Under the pieces are notes generated by a model. It was given only the letters and a program-made list of their open reading frames with translations, was not told where the DNA came from and did no database searches. Of a stretch of 64,000 nt of DNA, positions 59,912 to 64,000 are shown in pieces (the first letter of the stretch is position 1; the number at the start of each line of letters is the position of its first letter). This stretch comes from UMGS1840 sp964537245. GTDB taxonomy: Bacteria > Bacillota > Clostridia > UMGS1840. Location of the stretch: the NCBI GenBank assembly GCA_964537245.1, contig CAZHZL010000002.1:5216-69215 (forward strand). The letters run 5' to 3'. Position numbers and translations under genes: made by a program.

Positions 59912-60581
59912 AGCTGTAAAATTCTTTTTAGCAGTCACAATATTATTCACAACGGTATTCAGCCTGTGTGCAAGTGCGGAGAACGAAAAATATGCCGACA
60001 AGTTAAATTCGCTCGGTTTATTTTTGGGAACGGATAAGGGCTACGAGCTTGAAAGTCCGCTTACAAGGGAGCAGAGTGCAACAATGATAGTGCGTTTGAT
60101 GGGGGCAGAAGCAGAAGCATTATCACAAAGCGACAGCTATGCCGAGGCTTTTGTTGATGTAGAAAAAAACAGATGGTCATACGGATATGTAATGTATTGC
60201 TATGAAAACAATGTTACAAAAGGAACGGGAGAAAACAGCTTCTCCCCTTCTGAGAAAATCAGTGTGGAAGAATATGTGACATTCGTACTTCGTACTCTCG
60301 GCTATACTGACACAGAGCCTGAAACAGCTTTGGAAAAAGCAGTTGAAGCTATGATATTTGACAGCGATTATATGAACGAGCTGAAAACAAAATCAGAATT
60401 TACAAGGGCAGACACGGTGTATATATCATATAAAATGTTATCTGCAAAAACGAGCGGCGGAAAGATATTTGCGGATACATTGGCTGAAAAAGGTGTGATA
60501 ACCGCTTCACAGGCAAAAGATTTTGATATAGCAAGTAATGCTGAGGACATTGAGGATATTTTGAAAAGTTTAATGGAGTAA
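59892..60581 (+). CDS. SLH-domain surface protein
   Basis: 229 residues: signal peptide (1-29, ending SASA-E) followed by S-layer-homology modules. The clearest is FVDVEKNRWSYGYVMYCYENNV...FSPSEKISVEEYVTFVLRTLGY (about 86-140); the preceding LTREQSATMIVRLMGAEA is the end of another, and AVEAMIFDSDYMNELKTKSEFTRADTVYISYKML part of a third. SLH domains bind wall polymers. No effector domain is attached, so it might anchor or partner the 700-residue protein whose gene it overlaps. Ribosome binding site AGGAGGTACG. Confidence 0.85.
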   Translation: MKNGINKAVKFFLAVTILFTTVFSLCASAENEKYADKLNSLGLFLGTDKGYELESPLTREQSATMIVRLMGAEAEALSQSDSYAEAFVDVEKNRWSYGYVMYCYENNVTKGTGENSFSPSEKISVEEYVTFVLRTLGYTDTEPETALEKAVEAMIFDSDYMNELKTKSEFTRADTVYISYKMLSAKTSGGKIFADTLAEKGVITASQAKDFDIASNAEDIEDILKSLME

Positions 60582-60594
60582 CATTCTGAGTTCT

Positions 60595-60645
60595 AAAAAA
60601 GGCGCTGCAAGAGCCGCTACCGGCTAAGACTTGCAGCCCTTTTTT
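60595..60645 (+). terminator. Terminator after the SLH gene
   Basis: Long hairpin: arms 60595-60611 (A-run, then GG, bulged C, GCTGCAAG) and 60630-60645 (CTTGCAGC, CC, T-run), with an inner AGCCG/CGGCT stem. Six Ts on the plus strand and A-rich on the other, so it may also end araC transcription. Confidence 0.85.
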
Positions 60646-61477
60646 AATCAAAATTATGAATTGTATTTTCGCGGTATTTCTTCGGAGAAATGCCGTATTT
60701 TTTTTTGAATACCTTTGAAAAAAGCATAGCGTCATCGTAGCCTACGCTTCGGGCAATATCCGAAATATTGAGCTTTTCGTTTTCAAAAAGTGCGATTGCC
60801 TTCTGAAACCTAAAATCAATTATAAATTCCTGCGGAGTCATTTGGGTATGCTTTTTGAAAATGCTTCCAAAATAGCTTCTGTTAAGACCGATATAATCAG
60901 AGATTTCGTTCACAGATATTCTGTGAGCATAGTTCTTCTTTATAAATTCTATTGCACTTCCCACATACTCCTTACTGGTGCTGTACGGATTTTTCTGCTG
61001 AGTTTTAACTGCCTCAAGCGGCTTCATGGACGAAAAAAGCATATAAAGATATCCGTTCATCATAAGCTGTCCCTGTATTGTTGTTTCATCAAGCTTTTTT
61101 ATTTTTTCAAAAATATCGGAAACAAATTCATCATCGAAGCTGAATATCGGATTTTCGGGGTCGAAGCCCATATTTTTCATAACCTCATCTATTTTTCCGC
61201 CGTTGAAGCCTATCCAGCGGTAAGTCCACGGATTTTCAGCGTCCGCTTCGTAGTATGTAATTTCGTCGGGATAAATTATAAAGCCTTGCTTTTTCTGTAC
61301 GCTGTATGAAATATTACCCAAAGCGAATTTTCCGCAGCCGCTATCAACAAAGTGGATAAGAAAATGGTCTCGGACATACGGTCCGTACATATGGCTCGAC
61401 TCGCACACCTCGTTTCCGTACTGATATATTGAAAGCTGGTTGTTATTTAGTGGTTTTAACCAAATATGGTCCTTCAT
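60644..61477 (-). CDS. AraC-family transcriptional regulator
   Basis: 277 residues: N-terminal cupin-type ligand domain (HFLIHFVDSGCGKFALGNISYSVQKKQGFIIYPDEITYYEAD) and C-terminal double helix-turn-helix (RISVNEISDYIGLNRSYFGSIFKKHTQMTPQEFIIDFR and NISDIARSVGYDDAMLFSKVFKKKYGISPKKYRE). ATG at 61477 is chosen because GAGGTG lies 6 nt upstream. It is transcribed divergently from the GH57-like gene, with overlapping promoters, so it is the likely regulator of that gene in response to a sugar. Confidence 0.92.
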   Translation of the reverse strand: MKDHIWLKPLNNNQLSIYQYGNEVCESSHMYGPYVRDHFLIHFVDSGCGKFALGNISYSVQKKQGFIIYPDEITYYEADAENPWTYRWIGFNGGKIDEVMKNMGFDPENPIFSFDDEFVSDIFEKIKKLDETTIQGQLMMNGYLYMLFSSMKPLEAVKTQQKNPYSTSKEYVGSAIEFIKKNYAHRISVNEISDYIGLNRSYFGSIFKKHTQMTPQEFIIDFRFQKAIALFENEKLNISDIARSVGYDDAMLFSKVFKKKYGISPKKYRENTIHNFD

Positions 61478-61517
61478 TTTTAACACCTCAGTTTTTTAAA
61501 TAGCATTATTCCATATA

Positions 61518-61546
61518 ATTATAGCACAATACCATTTACTTTTCAA
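61518..61546 (-). promoter_or_regulatory. Promoter of araC-type gene
   Basis: Minus strand TTGAAA (61546-61541), 17-bp spacer, perfect TATAAT (61523-61518) with extended TG. Confidence 0.82.
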
Positions 61547-61562
61547 GTAGATACGCTAAAAT
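61535..61562 (+). promoter_or_regulatory. Promoter of the GH57-like gene
   Basis: TTTACT (61535-61540), 16-bp spacer, TAAAAT (61557-61562). Its -35 directly abuts the -35 of the opposing araC promoter, so the two polymerases would compete for the same DNA. Confidence 0.7.
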
Positions 61563-61612
61563 ATAATTAAATAAAATAATTTTTTTAAAATTAAAAGGAG
61601 AAAAAAATCAGT

Positions 61613-63151
61613 ATGAAGTATGTAATGATTTTTCACGCAAACTTAAACTATGCGTATCTTAACCCTGACAAATATGAGTTTGTTATCCGTAACAGCTACG
61701 AACTCATTTTTGACACAATGGCAGAAAACTTCCCGAATACAAAATATGTATTTGAGGCTTCAGGTTACACAATTGAACAGATGGCTGTTCTTACACCTGA
61801 TGTATTGGAAAAATTAAAGAAAGCAATCGCTAACGGCACCTGCGAATTTATGGGCAGCCCTTATGCACACCCAATGCTTCCTAACTTCCCGCTTGAAGAT
61901 GACACATGGTCATTCAAGTTTGCTATGGATGTTTTTGAAAAATATCTCGGTATGAAGCCGAAGAGCTTCTGGAATCCTGAATGTGGCTGGAGAAGCTATG
62001 TTCCTCACGCTGCTATCGCAAACGGTGCGAGAAACTTAATCGGAGATTTTGAAGCATACAGCCGTTCAAAAGGTGTTGACGGTAAACCGCTTCGTCCTGA
62101 AATTTACGAAAAAGAATATTCAGACGACCCATCATTCTACAGCTTCGATTTCAAATATGACCTCGAAGGAACAGAAAGAGCAATCCACTTCCCGTTTGTA
62201 AACATCGAAGGTGTTGAAAAAGGTAAGCTGAGAATGTTCTTAAGAACAGACAGAGTTGCTCAGTTCGCTGTAAGATATTTCATGGGTATGGAAGGCTATA
62301 CATTTGAAAAATACATGGACCTTATCAAAAAATATTCAGCTCAGAAAGAAGGCGAGCCTGAAGGTGCGCTTATCATATTTGCCGATGACGCAGAATATGT
62401 AGGAACAAACGGCTGGTTCAGACTCAAATATCAGAATAAGCCTGACAATGTATTTGAACAGACTCCACAGTCAAAAGAAAAGCTTATCGCTCTTGTAAAA
62501 GAAGTTGAAAAGCTTGGCGAATTTATTACATATGATGACGCTTGTAACTTAGAACCGCTTACAGATGTTATGAATGTTGACGATGACGCTGCTTGGCACG
62601 GTGCAAGAGCTTCAACATGGGCTTCAACACCTATGGCAAGAATTTTAAGACCGTGGCAGGATCTTGTAAGAGAAAAGCTTCACCAGATAAAAGATACTTT
62701 GGATGAAGGTACAATAGAAAAAGTTTGGTACCACCTCACAAATTCATACAATTCAGACGGTCAGTGGCCACCAACGCTTCCAAACGCTCCGCACATCATC
62801 TATCCGTTTAACTACCGTTACTGCTTTGACAATCTTTTGGCAGCAGAAGTATTGGTAGGCGGAGTTGACAGAAGCAAGCTTACAACTTCACCGATAGATA
62901 CAATCAAAGAAATCCTCACAATTCAGCAGGAGCTCGTTATTAAAAAAGCTAACGATTTGATTGCTAACGGAAGTGAAGAAGAAAAGAAAAACGCAAAACA
63001 GGCTATAACTCTTATCGAAACATCAAGAAATCTTGATTCTATCCAGAGTGCTTCTGATAAAGTTCTTTATCCTTCAGACTACGAAGTTCGTGCAAACGCA
63101 CTTATCAGCGCAAGACGCTTGGTAGGCGGAGTAGTATTGGAACAGGTATAA
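61613..63151 (+). CDS. GH57-family-like glycoside hydrolase / glucanotransferase
   Basis: 512 residues, no signal peptide. Matches the GH57 (alpha-amylase/4-alpha-glucanotransferase type) barrel: N-terminal IFHANLNYAYLNPDKYEFV, YVFEASGYTIEQM, region with the nucleophile Glu123 in SFWNPECGW, and acid/base aspartate region FADDAEYVG (D258-D259), equivalent to DDGEKFG of characterised members. A helical C-terminal domain follows with WYHLTNSYNSDGQWPP. The sequence is distant from well-known enzymes, so the substrate (alpha-glucan or other) cannot be stated. Ribosome binding site AAAAGGAGAAAA. Confidence 0.78.
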   Translation: MKYVMIFHANLNYAYLNPDKYEFVIRNSYELIFDTMAENFPNTKYVFEASGYTIEQMAVLTPDVLEKLKKAIANGTCEFMGSPYAHPMLPNFPLEDDTWSFKFAMDVFEKYLGMKPKSFWNPECGWRSYVPHAAIANGARNLIGDFEAYSRSKGVDGKPLRPEIYEKEYSDDPSFYSFDFKYDLEGTERAIHFPFVNIEGVEKGKLRMFLRTDRVAQFAVRYFMGMEGYTFEKYMDLIKKYSAQKEGEPEGALIIFADDAEYVGTNGWFRLKYQNKPDNVFEQTPQSKEKLIALVKEVEKLGEFITYDDACNLEPLTDVMNVDDDAAWHGARASTWASTPMARILRPWQDLVREKLHQIKDTLDEGTIEKVWYHLTNSYNSDGQWPPTLPNAPHIIYPFNYRYCFDNLLAAEVLVGGVDRSKLTTSPIDTIKEILTIQQELVIKKANDLIANGSEEEKKNAKQAITLIETSRNLDSIQSASDKVLYPSDYEVRANALISARRLVGGVVLEQV

Positions 63152-63163
63152 TAATTAAAATAT

Positions 63164-63209
63164 AAAAAAATATGAGGATTTGAAATTTACCAAATCCTCA
63201 TATTTTTTT
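63164..63209 (+). terminator. Terminator of the GH57-like gene
   Basis: Perfect 19-bp stem (63164-63182 with 63191-63209) around GAGGATTTG, 8-nt loop, ending in seven Ts. Confidence 0.92.
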
Positions 63210-63211
63210 AC

Positions 63212-63252
63212 AAAAAAACTGCCTCACCGATAAATAGGCAAGGCAGGTTTTT
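63212..63252 (-). terminator. Terminator of infC-rpmI-rplT
   Basis: Minus strand: CTGCCT (63246-63241) pairs with AGGCAG (63224-63219), followed by seven Ts (63218-63212); one mismatch in the outer stem. About 20 nt after the rplT stop. Confidence 0.8.
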
Positions 63253-63268
63253 ATTTAATACTCAAATA

Positions 63269-63622
63269 TTAAAGAGCAGCTTTTGCCTGTTCAACCAAAG
63301 CTGTGAAAGCTTTAGGGTCAGCAATAGCGATTTCAGAAAGCATCTTTCTGTTGATTTCGATATTTGCTTTCTTAAGACCGTTCATAAGTCTTGAGTAGCT
63401 GATACCGTTCATTCTTGCTGCTGCATTTATTCTTGCAATCCATAACTGTCTGAATTCTCTCTTCTTCTGTTTTCTTCCGATGTAAGAATAAACGAGTGAT
63501 TTCATTACAGCTTCGTTAGCTGTTCTGAAAAGCTTACTTTTGGCACCTCTGTAGCCTTTAGCAAGCTTTAATATTTTTTTATGTCTTCTTCTTGTAGTTA
63601 CTGCACATTTAATTCTAGCCAT
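63269..63622 (-). CDS. rplT: Ribosomal protein L20
   Basis: 117-residue 50S assembly protein. MARIKCAVTTRRRHKKILKLAKGYRGAKSKLFRTA is the classical basic N-terminus; the globular C-terminal half RELWIARINAAARMNGISYSRLMNGLKKA is here RQLWIARINAAARMNG. Last gene of the infC-rpmI-rplT operon. Confidence 0.98.
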   Translation of the reverse strand: MARIKCAVTTRRRHKKILKLAKGYRGAKSKLFRTANEAVMKSLVYSYIGRKQKKREFRQLWIARINAAARMNGISYSRLMNGLKKANIEINRKMLSEIAIADPKAFTALVEQAKAAL

Positions 63623-63653
63623 AACCTTTTATCCTCCGTAATTTTCTAAGATC

Positions 63654-63851
63654 TTATTTATAAGGGATCAACTTTTTGATAGTTGCTACATTTGCTTCGC
63701 TGGCATATCCGCCCATTCTCAAATGTCTTTTTCTCTTTGTTGTTTTTTTGTTAAGAATGTGGCGTCTTCCTGCTTTAGATCTTTTTATTTTTCCGTTTTT
63801 GGTAACTGAAAATCTCTTTGCAGCTCCTCTGTGTGTCTTAATTTTTGGCAT
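63654..63851 (-). CDS. rpmI: Ribosomal protein L35
   Basis: 65-residue basic 50S protein, MPKIKTHRGAAKRFSVTKNGKIKRSKAGRRHIL..., ending KKLIPYK. Lies between infC and rplT, the universal order. Confidence 0.98.
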   Translation of the reverse strand: MPKIKTHRGAAKRFSVTKNGKIKRSKAGRRHILNKKTTKRKRHLRMGGYASEANVATIKKLIPYK

Positions 63852-63901
63852 AGTTAAAAACTCCTCTCCAAGATATCTTCTTAATTTATAAACAATGTAA
63901 T

Positions 63902-64000
63902 TTACTTTGATGACAGAAACATTACCATACTTCTGCCTTCCATTTTAGGCTGTTTGTCAACAACACCAACTTCTGAAATACCTTCTGCAAATCTTGTGAG
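63902..64000 (-). CDS. infC: Translation initiation factor IF-3, C-terminal end (cut by window edge)
   Basis: The last 32 codons and TAA stop of IF-3. LTRFAEGISEVGVVDKQPKM and EGRSMVMFLSSK match the C-terminal end of the IF-3 C domain (typically EKPPKMEGR...). The start is outside the window; with rpmI and rplT it makes the standard three-gene operon. Confidence 0.92.
   Translation of the reverse strand, partial: LTRFAEGISEVGVVDKQPKMEGRSMVMFLSSK

Noticed and set aside
1..64000. tRNA, rRNA, CRISPR arrays, insertion sequences, phage genes
   Set aside because: Looked for acceptor/T-loop patterns, regularly spaced repeats, transposase motifs and terminal repeats; none was found that could be supported.

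Overview
The window reads as a stretch of an AT-rich Gram-positive (Bacillota, class Clostridia-like) chromosome. It is probably a scaffold of an uncultured, gut-type bacterium, because a run of ten Ns at 46070-46079 marks a scaffolding join. The supporting evidence is a dcw cluster with MraZ, a DNPR-type (meso-diaminopimelate) MurE, SepF/DivIVA division genes, ribosomal protein L27 carrying the cleavable N-terminal peptide with its Prp protease gene beside it, SLH domains, frequent GTG/TTG starts with strong GGAGG-type ribosome binding sites, and sigma-A promoters with 17-bp spacers. No tRNA, rRNA, CRISPR array, phage gene or transposase was seen.

Layout. (1) 1-9700, minus strand: cell-wall/division cluster mraZ-rsmH-ftsL-pbp-murE-murF-mraY-ftsW-murG, driven by a clear promoter with MraZ boxes just downstream; murD is missing from its usual place. 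(2) 9830-15690, plus strand: a LacI-type regulator with two mirror-image operators, followed by Gfo/Idh/MocA oxidoreductase, ThuA-like protein, TIM-barrel isomerase, second oxidoreductase and second TIM-barrel isomerase. It ends in three consecutive hairpins, the middle one a perfect 21-bp stem. The set resembles 3-keto-glycoside (oxidise, cleave/isomerise, reduce) pathways. (3) 15700-26030, plus strand: miaA, an HlyD-like protein, yggS-sepF-ylmH-divIVA, a copper-type P-ATPase, rho, an M19 dipeptidase and a WYL regulator. (4) 26040-46065, minus strand: gdhA; argD-argF-GNAT with a probable ArgR box; and a roughly 15.6-kb co-oriented run rimP-nusA-ylxR-ylxQ-infB-rbfA-nrnA-truB-ribF-pgeF-peptide-binding lipoprotein-ddl-murI-DUF1934-argS-ctpA. 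(5) 46140-51790, plus strand: rplU-prp-rpmA behind an L21-type leader, split transketolase, an acetyltransferase broken by an in-frame TGA, MATE exporter and Cu/Zn-SOD-like protein. (6) 51790-57360: GH29 fucosidase (minus), Zur-znuACB behind a Fur-type box (plus), sigma factor/anti-sigma pair (minus). (7) 57490-60645, plus strand: a candidate structured RNA with a three-way junction, a 24-codon ORF with a near-ideal ribosome binding site, an unrecognised 700-residue secreted protein and an SLH-domain protein. (8) 60644-64000: AraC regulator and GH57-like enzyme from overlapping divergent promoters, then rplT, rpmI and the end of infC (minus).

The most novel-looking part is region 7: a long, multi-helix RNA-like element and a coupled mini-ORF in front of two secreted proteins, next to a divergently encoded sigma/anti-sigma pair. 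Region 2 is the best metabolic candidate. Everything else is mainly conserved housekeeping. All assignments come from reading sequence and remembered family motifs; no database search was possible.
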